The notes under the pieces were generated by a model. The model did not search any database and had not been told where the DNA came from. It worked only from the letters and a program-made list of their open reading frames with translations. DNA of 64,000 nt, from NCBI GenBank assembly GCA_949358305.1, contig OX442318.1, forward strand, positions 15,420,517 through 15,484,516, in the 5' to 3' direction. Positions 40,632 to 50,641 of the stretch are shown here, in pieces. A program made the translations under genes and the position numbers. How positions within the stretch are numbered: position 1 is the first letter of the stretch; each line of letters starts with the position of its first letter. The stretch is from Strigamia acuminata. Its lineage: Eukaryota; Arthropoda; Chilopoda; Geophilomorpha; Linotaeniidae.

Positions 40632-43600
40632 TCACGATAGATTGAAATTGAAAATCCGGGAAATCAGGAGACGCAGTTGAGATGATCCCAACCATTTGGT
40701 AAAAATGTCTGCCACGTTCATTGATCCGGGGACTTTGCGCAATTGGAATGCACCTGCTGTGTACCATTCCCGAATCCAATGAAATTTCACTCGGATATGC
40801 TTCGTTTTACTGTTCTCCACGTCATTTGATGTGAATTGGATGGAAGAAAGCGCATCGGAGAACACTAAAGGTGGTGTTGATCTATTCAGCATCGGTACGG
40901 AACTGTAGACGTAATCGAGCCAATACAGCTCACGGACGCACTCAACGAGGGCGACAAACTCCGCCTCCATCGTTGAGCACGCCACGCTGGTTTGTTTACG
41001 ACAACTCCATCCGATGGGGACGTTTCCAATAAAAGCTATATACCCGCCGAAACTCAAAGAAGTGCTGACTTCGGTGGCCCAGGACGCGTCAGTATATCCC
41101 CATAGTTGTCCATTGGAACAATTTGACAGTTCAATTGCATAATCCAAAGTATTGCCTACGTAGCGCACAACCTGCATGAGTGCCTTGATGTGCGTGTGGT
41201 TATAGCAATTGTTAAATTGTGACAACATTATCACTGAGAATAGTATATCAGGACGTGTCCTCGATGCGAGGAAGAGAAGAGAGCCAATTAACGAACGATA
41301 AGGAAATTCTGGCAAGTCCTCTTTCGACCCTTTGACGAGCGTCGTTCCTGGTGTTACTGGGACCTTGATGAGTTTATCGGCGATAATTTCAAATTTCTTG
41401 AGAATCTTCTGTATATATGCACGTTGGATGATGAAGATTCCCTTGGGAGTACGAATGAACTCTACACCTAAGAGTTTCGTAATTGGTCCTAAATTCACGA
41501 CATCGAATTTGGTGCTGATGAGCGCAATTAATTGTGTAAGGACGTTATCCGTCGCGTAAAATAGAACTATATCATCGACGTATATTAGCATCACGGCGGA
41601 AGTTCCGTATATGTATACACAATTGCATCCTGGTAATCTGCGAAATCCTAAATCGCGCAATGTTTGATCTAATTTTTCAAACCATTGGCGCCCGGACTGG
41701 TGGAGACCATAGAGCGATTTTATTAGGAGCCATACGTGATTTGGATTTGAACATGTTGCACCAGCTGGAATGCGCATATATACTTTGTGCGCAAGATCGC
41801 CGTATAGGTACGCGCACTTCACATCTAAATGCGCGTCCTTCCACCCTTTGAGGACTACTAATAGGCAGAAAAATAGGCGTATGAGAACAAAGTTGACAAC
41901 AGGGCTAAAGACTTCATCGTAGTCTACACCTAAAGTTTGGCGAAAGCCCTGTGCCACTAATCTGGCGCGATATCTGGCTGGTTTGCCTAGAGCATCTTCC
42001 TTCAGTTTGAAGAGCCACTTGCACCCTAATATGGTTGTATTTTCCGGTTTAGGGACCTCTTCATAGACGCCTCTTTCTGCAAAAGTGTCTAACTCTTCAT
42101 TAATGGCTTCCTGCCATTTGGTCGCATCCGGAAATCTCACAGCCTCTGCATAACTAGTGGGATCACGACGACAAAGGTGTACTCTAGGAAGAGGTAATGG
42201 AAGATCCTCTAATTCGTATTCCATATTGCCAAAATAAAATAGTTCAGGATCATAAGGAATATTATTCATATGACAGAATTCCTCAACGTCACCTCTGGAA
42301 CGTAGTCGGAGTCCTGCTTCTGGGAAATAATAAACATCTGTTTTCAATTTGCCAGGTTCCTGTACTTTGCGCAAATGTTCCTCTCTTTTCCAGTGTCTAC
42401 ACACTGAATCGCCTCCAACGTAACGCCACTTATATGCAGTTGCAGCTCCAGTTGGAGGTGGACCATGATGCGCTGCTGGATGGGCTTGTGGCGCATTGCC
42501 ACGAGAACCTCGACGAGCGTTCACAAAACTTGGTGGCGAACCTGGTGGTGTTCCTGGCGGTGTGTGAGTTGGTGTAGTACCTGGTGTGATAAGTGGGCTT
42601 GGCGCTCGAGATGTCATTGGAGAAATTATTGGAGATAGGACAGGTGTTGGAATCCTAATTGGAGACCCTGGTGGTGTCCGGGCTTGAGCGCCTGGCGGAG
42701 CTGAATCGTCAGAGTCATAGTCTGTATCGCATTCATCTTCCGAATCCGGAAATTTGGGCCAATCGGTATATTCCAACTCGTCGTCAAATCTCACTTGCGG
42801 TTGTGAAATGCGCAATGGTTCATAAATTTGCGACGCTTGATGCGTTTGGTCCAAGTCTGGTCCTGTCCACGGTTCCTGTGGACCTCGATAATGATTTGAG
42901 CGTTTATAGGACTGTCGTTCATCTATTTGGACGTGAATGGATTCGATAACCTTGTTATCTGTTGGATTCCAGACGCGATAACCTCGCGTTGTCGTGGCGT
43001 ATCCAACCAAATAACCCTCCCAAGCTCGTGGATCCAATTTGTCCCTGCCGGGCGCTGTATGATGAACCCAGCACTTGGAGCCTAACTTGCGCAGGTGTCT
43101 GAGCGAAAGGGCACGTCGTCGCCACAGGATATAGGGCACCTCATTTTTGAGACGAGAATGAGGACACCGGTTCTTTATGTACGAGAAAGTCACTGCGAAT
43201 TCCGCCCAAAGTTCGTTTGGAAGTCCGGTTTCGTCTAGGATGGCACGCGTGTAATCCGCCATGGTGCGGTTTATTCTTTCCGCTGTGCCATTCATAGCGG
43301 GGCTATGTGGATTGGTCCTTTGGGCTTGAATCCCAGTTTCCTTTAAATAGCGGTCGAATTCGTTTGATAAGAATTCCCCTCCTCGGTCTGTTCGGATGGC
43401 CTTGACTCGTTTGCCCGTCACTCGTTCAATTCGTGTGACATAGTCCTTGAACAATCCAAATACTTGGGATTTTTGAGCCATCGGAAATATCCAGGCATAG
43501 CGCGTGGCGTCATCGATAATCGTTAACACATAACGCGCGCCTCCGTAGGAAGTCGTTCTTGAAGCTCCCCACACGTCCATGTGTAGGAGATCTAAAGCCT

Positions 43601-45452
43601 TTGTAGAAATAGGATGTTCATCAGGTTTATGGGAAATGCGCGTTGATTTCGCAATTCGACAATGATTACACGAAAGTTCCTTGTTCACTTCTGCCGGTGT
43701 CACTCCATAAACTTGGTTATTTCCGGCCAAAAGTTTCATTGCATTGGTGTGAAGATGGCCCAATCTGCTGTGCCATATCCCAGTCGCATCCTTTTTAACC
43801 GTAGGCGCTGCAACTTTCTTTTGATTCGCCGACTTTAGATTCGGTTTGGAAGTTGGAGGAATTGCCTTTAATGTGTCGGCAAAGGATGGGACTTGAGGTA
43901 ATGGATTGGTAGGAACAGGTACAGGAGGTGTCTTGGACTGGGTTACTTTGATTGGTACAGGTGGAGGAATTTCATTTGGCAAAGGAGGGAATTCGAGCCG
44001 AAAATCAGTAAAAAGTTCAGGATTTTTCGACTTTTTCTTTGCTCTTGGATACTGGATGAAATCCTCTTCTGTCGTGACTAATGTTCGGGTCGGAGCGATT
44101 GACTGCGCAATAGGTACATCCACTGTTGACATCAGTGTTGAAGGTGGGCACAAGCCGTCGACATAATAAAGGCCGCCCTTTTCTTTGGCCCGAAGCATTG
44201 GATGCTTAATGTCGGATTTGTAGACATAGACGTCTCCATTCCAAATATGGATGTGATGTTTAGTTTTGTCCATTTTTGACACTGAAATCAAATTCGCCTC
44301 GAATTTTGGCGCATACAACACATCTTGGAGATTTACGACACATTCTACGTTGTTGATCATGGAGATAATCTGGACTTTGCCCTTTCCTAGAACTTCGGAA
44401 TGTCCTTGACCTAATGCTATGTTAAAGGGCACAACTTTAACAAAGTCCTGAAACCAAGCCTGGACGTGGCACACATGATCCGTTGCCCCACAATCCACTA
44501 TCCATTCATGTGATTGCATGAAGTGAATTGTGGGCAACTGTTGCGGAGCACTTGCGAAAAAGTTTGTTTCTCGTCTTGCGCTGGAATTCCCCCTTGGCCT
44601 AGAATCATCTCGATTTGAGTTCTTATTGCGTTTACGGCTTGAACTCCTCGGCTTCCTTTGAAGTGAAGCTGTCGATTGATTCTTGTCATCTCGGCGCGAT
44701 GGTAAAGGACATTTATTTGCGTAATGGCCAAATTCCTGGCAATTAAAACACTGCACCAAAGATAACGGTCGAGGGGGACGAGAACGATTTCTCCCACGTT
44801 GCTGTTTTTCACCAGCATATGCACGAGAATGTTTTGAATTGTCCACGTCGCGTGAATCCATAGCTTTGAGTCGCATATGTTCCGCGAGTAACTGTTCGGA
44901 CACTTTCTTTGGTGTGAATTCACCGTTGGGCAAGTGATATGTTGTGAATGAAATCTGTGAATATTCACGAGGCAATAAGTCCAAGTATTGGTAAGCGTGG
45001 TGATCAGGCGAAGTTATCTCTCCGATATCCTTCATTTGGCGGACATGATAGTCAACGCGTCCTAAGAAGTCGGCCATATCTTCGCCCTGCTCCAGGCGCA
45101 AATTCAAAAATTCGCGGCGCATGGCTGCCTGTCGCGCACGAGATGATGGCGCATAAATGTTGGCTAAGATGTCCCATGCTTCCTTCGGGGTTTTACAATC
45201 ATCTAGCGCAGACTTCTTCGCCTCGCTCACTGAACAGTATATTAAGCCTAATGCTTTGGCTTTCCGACGCTTGTACTTCTTTTTCTCTTTGTCCCCAGCT
45301 GTTTTAAGGAAATCTTCCTCCTCTTCTTCCGTTACGTGTTCCCACAATTCCTCGCTTCGGAGTACCATGCGCATTGAGCGCTGCCAAAGTTCGTAGTTTC
45401 CTACGCTAAGGATGGGAAGACGTCCTGGATTTCCGTCTGCGGACTTCGACAT
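40632..45452 (-). CDS. Copia gag-pol polyprotein of D
   Basis: Intact 1,606-residue polyprotein; the start MSKSADGN is conserved in D' (MSKSVEGN). UBN2-type gag; CCHC knuckle CFNCQEFGHYANKC (about 235); protease IVDCGATDH (about 316); integrase WHSRLGHLH...CNHCRIAK (about 560-600), HMDVWG, IRTDRGGEF (about 687), NGTAERINRT (about 724); Pro/Ser/Thr-rich linker; RT CKWLFKL (about 1146) and IYVDDIVLF (about 1292); RNase H GYTDASWA (about 1450), STMEAEF. All catalytic positions present. Confidence 0.96.
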   Translation of the reverse strand: MSKSADGNPGRLPILSVGNYELWQRSMRMVLRSEELWEHVTEEEEEDFLKTAGDKEKKKYKRRKAKALGLIYCSVSEAKKSALDDCKTPKEAWDILANIYAPSSRARQAAMRREFLNLRLEQGEDMADFLGRVDYHVRQMKDIGEITSPDHHAYQYLDLLPREYSQISFTTYHLPNGEFTPKKVSEQLLAEHMRLKAMDSRDVDNSKHSRAYAGEKQQRGRNRSRPPRPLSLVQCFNCQEFGHYANKCPLPSRRDDKNQSTASLQRKPRSSSRKRNKNSNRDDSRPRGNSSARRETNFFASAPQQLPTIHFMQSHEWIVDCGATDHVCHVQAWFQDFVKVVPFNIALGQGHSEVLGKGKVQIISMINNVECVVNLQDVLYAPKFEANLISVSKMDKTKHHIHIWNGDVYVYKSDIKHPMLRAKEKGGLYYVDGLCPPSTLMSTVDVPIAQSIAPTRTLVTTEEDFIQYPRAKKKSKNPELFTDFRLEFPPLPNEIPPPVPIKVTQSKTPPVPVPTNPLPQVPSFADTLKAIPPTSKPNLKSANQKKVAAPTVKKDATGIWHSRLGHLHTNAMKLLAGNNQVYGVTPAEVNKELSCNHCRIAKSTRISHKPDEHPISTKALDLLHMDVWGASRTTSYGGARYVLTIIDDATRYAWIFPMAQKSQVFGLFKDYVTRIERVTGKRVKAIRTDRGGEFLSNEFDRYLKETGIQAQRTNPHSPAMNGTAERINRTMADYTRAILDETGLPNELWAEFAVTFSYIKNRCPHSRLKNEVPYILWRRRALSLRHLRKLGSKCWVHHTAPGRDKLDPRAWEGYLVGYATTTRGYRVWNPTDNKVIESIHVQIDERQSYKRSNHYRGPQEPWTGPDLDQTHQASQIYEPLRISQPQVRFDDELEYTDWPKFPDSEDECDTDYDSDDSAPPGAQARTPPGSPIRIPTPVLSPIISPMTSRAPSPLITPGTTPTHTPPGTPPGSPPSFVNARRGSRGNAPQAHPAAHHGPPPTGAATAYKWRYVGGDSVCRHWKREEHLRKVQEPGKLKTDVYYFPEAGLRLRSRGDVEEFCHMNNIPYDPELFYFGNMEYELEDLPLPLPRVHLCRRDPTSYAEAVRFPDATKWQEAINEELDTFAERGVYEEVPKPENTTILGCKWLFKLKEDALGKPARYRARLVAQGFRQTLGVDYDEVFSPVVNFVLIRLFFCLLVVLKGWKDAHLDVKCAYLYGDLAHKVYMRIPAGATCSNPNHVWLLIKSLYGLHQSGRQWFEKLDQTLRDLGFRRLPGCNCVYIYGTSAVMLIYVDDIVLFYATDNVLTQLIALISTKFDVVNLGPITKLLGVEFIRTPKGIFIIQRAYIQKILKKFEIIADKLIKVPVTPGTTLVKGSKEDLPEFPYRSLIGSLLFLASRTRPDILFSVIMLSQFNNCYNHTHIKALMQVVRYVGNTLDYAIELSNCSNGQLWGYTDASWATEVSTSLSFGGYIAFIGNVPIGWSCRKQTSVACSTMEAEFVALVECVRELYWLDYVYSSVPMLNRSTPPLVFSDALSSIQFTSNDVENSKTKHIRVKFHWIREWYTAGAFQLRKVPGSMNVADIFTKWLGSSQLRLLISRIFNFNLS

Positions 45453-46306
45453 GACGTGGAGTTACGAAACAATCCGTAGCAAAACACACTGGATGGAGAA
45501 TGGTACAATTGGAGCACTTGACGGTCTCGGTGCACAATATCGCGTAGCACTACACAAATACGGCGCACTAATCGGAGCACTGTCAAAGCGGATATCAATC
45601 GAATTGGGCGACCACTTCTGAAGTGGCCAAATAACCCTAGCCAGCCAACACACAGGGGTCCGTTCGCCTACCTGGAGGCGCGGGAGTACCTGTTGGCCAC
45701 GGTAAGCACTGGCTAGGAATGAGTTAATGCGGTAGTTCCGACTGGAACAGAAGAGCAAAAACTATTCTAAAGGACCCACAAAAACTTAATACGACCTTAA
45801 GTACTAACAAGCTAATTACGACTACTGAAAGGCAAGTATTAATTAGTGTGATGAGACGTTGCGCCAATACTCGAGAATCGAAAATGGCGTTGTTGCGCAT
45901 TTAAAATGCGAAAATCGTCGAAAATCGTCGTTTCTTCGAGAAAAATCGTCGATATAACGACCGTACACGGTGTACTAAGTCGGGAATTAGTCCAACCGTC
46001 GTTCACGCTGTGTAAAGCGGGTTTCCAACGTTGATTGTCGTTGGAAAATAGCGAAAATCTGGAAATAAATTGAAATTCGTCTCGAAAATTGCGAAACCCG
46101 CAGAAATCCGGACGAAATTAAATGAAAAATCGTAGAGCAGGTCGTGCAGACTACGTGAGAACGTCGGCGTGTCGTCTCGAACGTTCTAGAGACGAAAATC
46201 GTCGCGGAAATCGGCGCAATCTGCAAATAGAAAATTTATCGCAAATTCGCGAATTTCGCGAAAATGGCGATAAAAATTAGCGGTTTCGGCGTGCTGCAAG
46301 GATAGC
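45453..46306 (-). other. 5' leader of D
   Basis: Untranslated. Dyad GTACACGGTGTAC at 45963-45975; CGAAAAT-rich runs at about 45900-46270. Confidence 0.8.
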
Positions 46307-46324
46307 AACCATCCTCTGCTACCA
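46307..46324 (-). other. Primer-binding site, initiator tRNA-Met (D)
   Basis: 18 nt, complement aaccatcctctgctacca. Identical to that of D'. Confidence 0.93.
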
Positions 46325-46337
46325 CTTGTAGCAGAGG
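46313..46337 (-). other. U5/primer-site hairpin of D
   Basis: CCTCTGCTAC and GTAGCAGAGG separated by 5 nt: LTR end and primer site are perfectly self-complementary, as in D'. Confidence 0.85.
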
Positions 46338-46796
46338 AGTGCGCTCACAGTATAAAATACTGTGTGTGGAAGCGAGTTTAAATGCCGAAACACGGCTAAT
46401 ATGAGCGCAATGACGTGCGCGCACCTCCAGCGCTTGAAAATGGTGGAAAATAAAGTCACTGCACTCTAAAATGCTCATGAGTGACAAACACAATGTAAAA
46501 TAAACTAAATGTTTAATAAAAACGAAAATGCTTACATAATTTGGTCCATTTGGATGGAGAAAACACATGAGTGCTTGCTGGCATGCAAGCGGCCATTGTG
46601 ATTGAGAAAAACATACATGCACACCATCTGGTGTTAATAATAAGTAATACAAAAGTAAACAGTATAGAGGCAGCATTATGCCCAATGTTAAATAATGAAA
46701 TAAATCCTAATAAATACACTAGGCTGCATAATGCAGTAATACTTTAAGAAATGCGCAAAACAAGTACGGAGGACTGTTTGGCATCGATAAACAACA
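46327..46796 (-). repeat. 5' LTR of D, 470 bp
   Basis: Matches 39954-40423. Includes the palindrome CACAGTATAAAATACTGTG at 46346-46364, and gcttac (GTAAGC on minus) at 46530-46535. Confidence 0.95.
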
Positions 46797-46801
46797 CGAT
46801 C
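46797..46801. repeat. Target-site duplication of D, right copy (cgatc)
   Basis: Second copy of the 5-bp target. Confidence 0.95.
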
Positions 46802-47632
46802 TGCCCATTTTGCGTCGGCTGTGGGTGGTGCTGCGGTGCATCCGCAGGTTCTTCTCTTATGCGTTGTCCAAATTGCCGTGGAAGGAAAACGCGACCGCGT
46901 TCGGAGCCGTGGCGCAAGGAGGTTCAGCCCCACGTGGTGAAAGGCATTAAGCCGAACGAAAAGCGATGTTGGGCTCACTGCCCAAAGTGCCGACTTTTCC
47001 TGAATAGTCGCGGCGAAGCGGTTTACATCGACCCGCGATTCCTCACCTGGGCTCGCGCTGAAGCCAACACCGGCGTAAGAGTCGAACTCCTTCGACAGTC
47101 GCCGCCGCCGTCCGAGGACTCCGAAGTTTCAACTGAAACTGTCCAGGCCGCCGACAGCGCCGGAAGCGAGGTGCAAGAGGAATTCGTTCGACCAAGAGCG
47201 ATGTCGCGAGGGCGAGGCTGTCTGACGCTCGACCGAGCGAGAGAAATTGCCAAGGTTCAACGAACCAACATCTTGGCACGAGGGCGAGCTCGTAAGCTTC
47301 AACAGGCTGTTGAAACGTCGTCTAAACCCGTGGAGGATCCTCCAGCGGCCGTAACCGACGTGTCTAGCGCCCCTCCAGCGTCTAAGTCTGAGACTTCGGA
47401 CGACACGCAGTTCGAGGACGCCGAGGAGCTGCTTTCAGTCGTTGATTTCGTGGCTGAGCTTCTCGACGACATGCCGTTTCCGCCTCCGAGTCCGGATGAA
47501 ATTGAAGCGCCGGAGGAAGCCGTGTTTTCCGCCGTCTCGACAGAGGCGACTGAAGAGTCGGATTTCCTGACTTCTGCCGAAGTCGAGAAACCAGAAGTGC
47601 AGGATCCGACTGAAGTCGAAAAGAAGGATTAA
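46802..47632 (+). pseudogene. G ORF3, 3' part (cysteine-rich and acidic)
   Basis: 276 codons resuming in phase with 39267-39953 once D and one cgatc copy are removed, to TAA 47630-47632. It opens with a cysteine cluster (CPFCVGCGWCC, then RCPNCRGRK, later CWAHCPKCRLF) that looks like paired zinc ribbons or knuckles. A Ser/Glu-rich region, a short basic stretch (REIAKVQRTNILARGRARK) and a long acidic tail follow. The frame also opens upstream at 46751, but that is LTR sequence. Nucleic-acid binding is a guess from composition. Confidence 0.75.
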
Positions 47633-48364
47633 AAGGGACAAATTAACATTCGTTATTTTTCCGAGTGGATATTTTTGACTAAAATAATCCAAGTGTTTTG
47701 TTGTGTTTTTTGCAATTACGAAATATTCTCATGAGTGTTGTGTTTGTTCGGTTTCAAGATTTTGAACTAATAATTAAATACTCGAACGAGTATAGTTTAA
47801 TTTTAAAATTGGATTCAATTTAATTTGTTTTGTTTTTCGAATTCAATTTGGATGTTTATTTGAATTAATCATATTAATATCTGTGTGATTGTTTAGTTTA
47901 TTTTTCATAATTATTTGTGAAAATTGTGTTTGTTTTTGCTTTGATCGAAGCGTTGAAGAATTTCAAGTTGAAATTCGTTAATTTTTTATGACAATCGTAA
48001 TAAAAAATGAGTAGTTTAGATTTTCGATAAATAAAGTTTTGCATAAATTTATTTTATTGATTATCTTGTTGATTAATAAACTATGAATAAGTTTATTTGA
48101 CGGAGAAATAAAATTTCTATCGAAATTTGTATTTTCTCGAACATGTATCCATGTTCGGACGAGTTCATTTCCGTCGCTTAGCAACCGGGAGTTGCGCCGT
48201 GCAGAGAAGCCGATTAGTCTAATCGGGTGACGAAGTTTCTGAAAGAAATAACATGATTAAGTTAATAAAATACTTACCAAGTGGATTAATTCGATAGAAT
48301 TAGGTGAACATTCTTATCCATTAAGAATGACAATCGAGAGTTAGTAAACTCTATGCTTGTCACC
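47633..48364 (+). other. 3' UTR of G
   Basis: Very AT-rich and non-coding; includes the diverged repeat near 48178-48220 shared with the G leader. Confidence 0.7.
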
Positions 48365-48372
48365 GGGGGATG
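48365..48372 (+). other. Polypurine tract of G
   Basis: gggggatg directly before the right LTR; short and broken by a T. Confidence 0.6.
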
Positions 48373-50124
48373 TGTGATGATTACAAATCGATAGTTATCA
48401 ATGTTCACCATAGATGGCGCTGTTTAACCAACGCGCGTATTTCAAACTCGGTTAAAGACTAAAAAATGTGATAAATAATTATTTAGACACGGTGAATAAA
48501 ATATAACTATTTTATTCGATATAAATTAAGTATTAATTACTTGATGATGTTGATTCTATCGAATCAATATCCACATTATTTACCTGTCGAAGGGAACCAA
48601 TCGGACCCTTCTGGACCCCAACTGGGCCCATCTGGACATAGTCATATATTAGGTCCGGACTAGTGACCCACGAATCCGCCGATTCGTACGCTGATTGGCT
48701 GTCGCCAATCTAGTAGTTCTACAGAACTATATAAGCATCAGTTTCTCACTTCCCCCTGGCTTGATTTTGATAACTGAACTTGTATATTGTCTGTAGTTGA
48801 ATTGTTATCGTTTGATTTCATTATTCTCTATCGACACATCAGGCCACCTCAGCTCTCCACAGTTAGTATTCATTACTATTTTGTTATTGCTGTTGTAGGG
48901 CCTTTTCGGGAAGGCCAACTCCGGTAATAGACATGCATTCGCATGAAATGGCCCCGTAACGTTAGCCAGCTGTTCTACGGGACAGTAGGACTTCGTACGG
49001 TGGCTTAATATAACGGTCGTATACAGTACGACCTTGCTAAATGAAAGTAGGTCCCTCAGCTAACTGGCCACAGTCCGCTGCAGGATGGTTGTTGTAAACA
49101 GCCCACGCAGGTTCCCGTCTTTCTACGATTGGTCCTTCCGCTCGTTAAAAAGTCGGTAAAGGCTTAATGCACAGGTAACACGCCGGGTTGGTAGCCCGTG
49201 AGTAATATCTAAAGATGTTGCGATAAAACAACTACCTGGATAATGGTAATCCAACGGCAGTGGCCAAATAATATTTTACCCGGTGCTCGATCTGCTGATC
49301 CCGCCATCGTAAGGCATGCTGGCGGATGGAGGTGTCAAAACCTCCCGCGATGGTTCTCTCGACCGTCGTGACGGTCCCCGCCCCATCGTACCCTCCGGGT
49401 TAGTAACCCGTGAACGATATATAAAATATATCGTGTTAAACAAATTACTCGGGCATTGGTAATCCTGTATTGGCAATATCTTTTAAACCCGGTAAGTCCA
49501 TAGAAATGTTTACCTGGTGGTTGGTACCACCGATAGCGAATTAAAGCGTACAATTAAATACTCGGCGCCCGATCACGAGATCTTGTCGTCGTAAGGCATG
49601 CTGGCGGATGGAGTCTCAACAACTCCCGCGACGTTCTCTCAATTGTCGTGACGGTCCCCGCCCAATTAATATTTATACAACAATGCATTTGTTGTATTCC
49701 ACTAATTACTTTATTTTTATTCATTTGGAACATGGAATATTCTGCTGAATATTCCTACTTATGCGAAGGACTCTTCGCATTGTTAGATACTCGAGCTGCG
49801 GACCAAATACGTCTCCGTAGCGATGTTTGTGACGATGCCGCAAGTCAGCCGTATCCCTCTGGCTTCGCCCGGATCCTCAACCAGTTGATGCCGCCCGTTT
49901 ACACGCGTGAAGAACCCATTTTTGTTGTCCTTAATATTTAGTAATAAATATGTTATGTCACACCAAAACTGTAAGTTATTTCTATTCGATCAAGTGCCAT
50001 GTTTGTAAAGACTTCCGTAGCTTATCTCGGTTAGGTTGTTGCTATTCCTAGCAACGTCTTGTATAAACCGATTAGTTATCTATCTTAAATGGCTATTAAA
50101 TCAGCCAAAAGTAGAATCGTCACA
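48373..50124 (+). repeat. Right LTR of G, 1752 bp, uninterrupted
   Basis: TGTGATGATTAC...GTCACA. Internal diverged duplication about 49184-49385 and 49396-49665 (both units end gtcgtgacggtccccgccc); gtaagt at 49971-49976. This is the reference for the split left LTR. Confidence 0.95.
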
Positions 50125-50128
50125 GTTG
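50125..50128. repeat. Target-site duplication of G, right copy (gttg)
   Basis: Matches 21866-21869. Confidence 0.85.
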
Positions 50129-50641
50129 TCACGACGATTTTCGAATTTTTCGGCGAGAAAAACGACGATTTTCGACGATTTTCGCATTTTAATGCGCAAC
50201 GACGCCATTTTTGCTTTGCAATTATTGGCGCAACGTCTCATCGCACTAATCAAATATTCCTTTTCAGTAGTCGTAATAAGCTTGTTAATTTTAAGATATA
50301 TTTAAGGTTTTGGGGGCCCTTTAGAATAGTTTTTGCTCTTCTGTTCCAGTCGGAACTACCGCATTAACTCATTCCTAGCCAGTGCTTACCGTGGCCAACA
50401 GGTACTCCCGCGCCTCCAGGCAGGCGAACGGACCCCTGTGTGTTGGCTGGCTAGGGTTATCTGACCACTTCAGAAGTGGTCGCCCAATTCGATTGATATC
50501 CGCTTTGACAGTGCTTCGATCAGTGCGCCGTATTTGTGTTGTGCAACGCGATATTGTGCTACGAGACCGTCAAGTGCTCTAATTCTACCATTCTCCATCC
50601 GGTGTGTTTTGCTACGGATAGTTTCGTAACTTCACGTCATC
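50129..50641 (+). other. Leader of D', right part
   Basis: Continues the D' leader after G (tcacgacgattttcg...), homologous to D 45453-45960. No gene seen. Confidence 0.8.

Larger units (their letters stand above)
39954..46796 (-). mobile_element. Copia D, complete, inside G ORF3
   Basis: 6.8 kb: 470-bp LTRs (39954-40423, 46327-46796), 18-nt primer site, intact gag-pol, PPT, perfect 5-bp duplication. Closely related to D' in the coding region, but the LTRs differ clearly in sequence, so the two are sister families or recombinants. Confidence 0.96.
21870..50124 (+). mobile_element. Ty3/gypsy element G with a third ORF, hosting copias C and D
   Basis: LTR 21870-22577 plus 29603-30646 (split by C), primer site, gag, pol, ORF3 (split by D), LTR 48373-50124. 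Both LTRs are 1752 bp once C is removed. They appear near-identical; one difference I saw is a (30345) versus g (49822). G is about 14 kb without its guests. The domain order protease-RT-RNase H-integrase is the gypsy order. Confidence 0.93.

Noticed and set aside
39267-47632. ORF3 as a retroviral-type envelope gene
   Set aside because: Position fits, but no signal peptide, fusion peptide, furin-like site or transmembrane helix is visible in either half.
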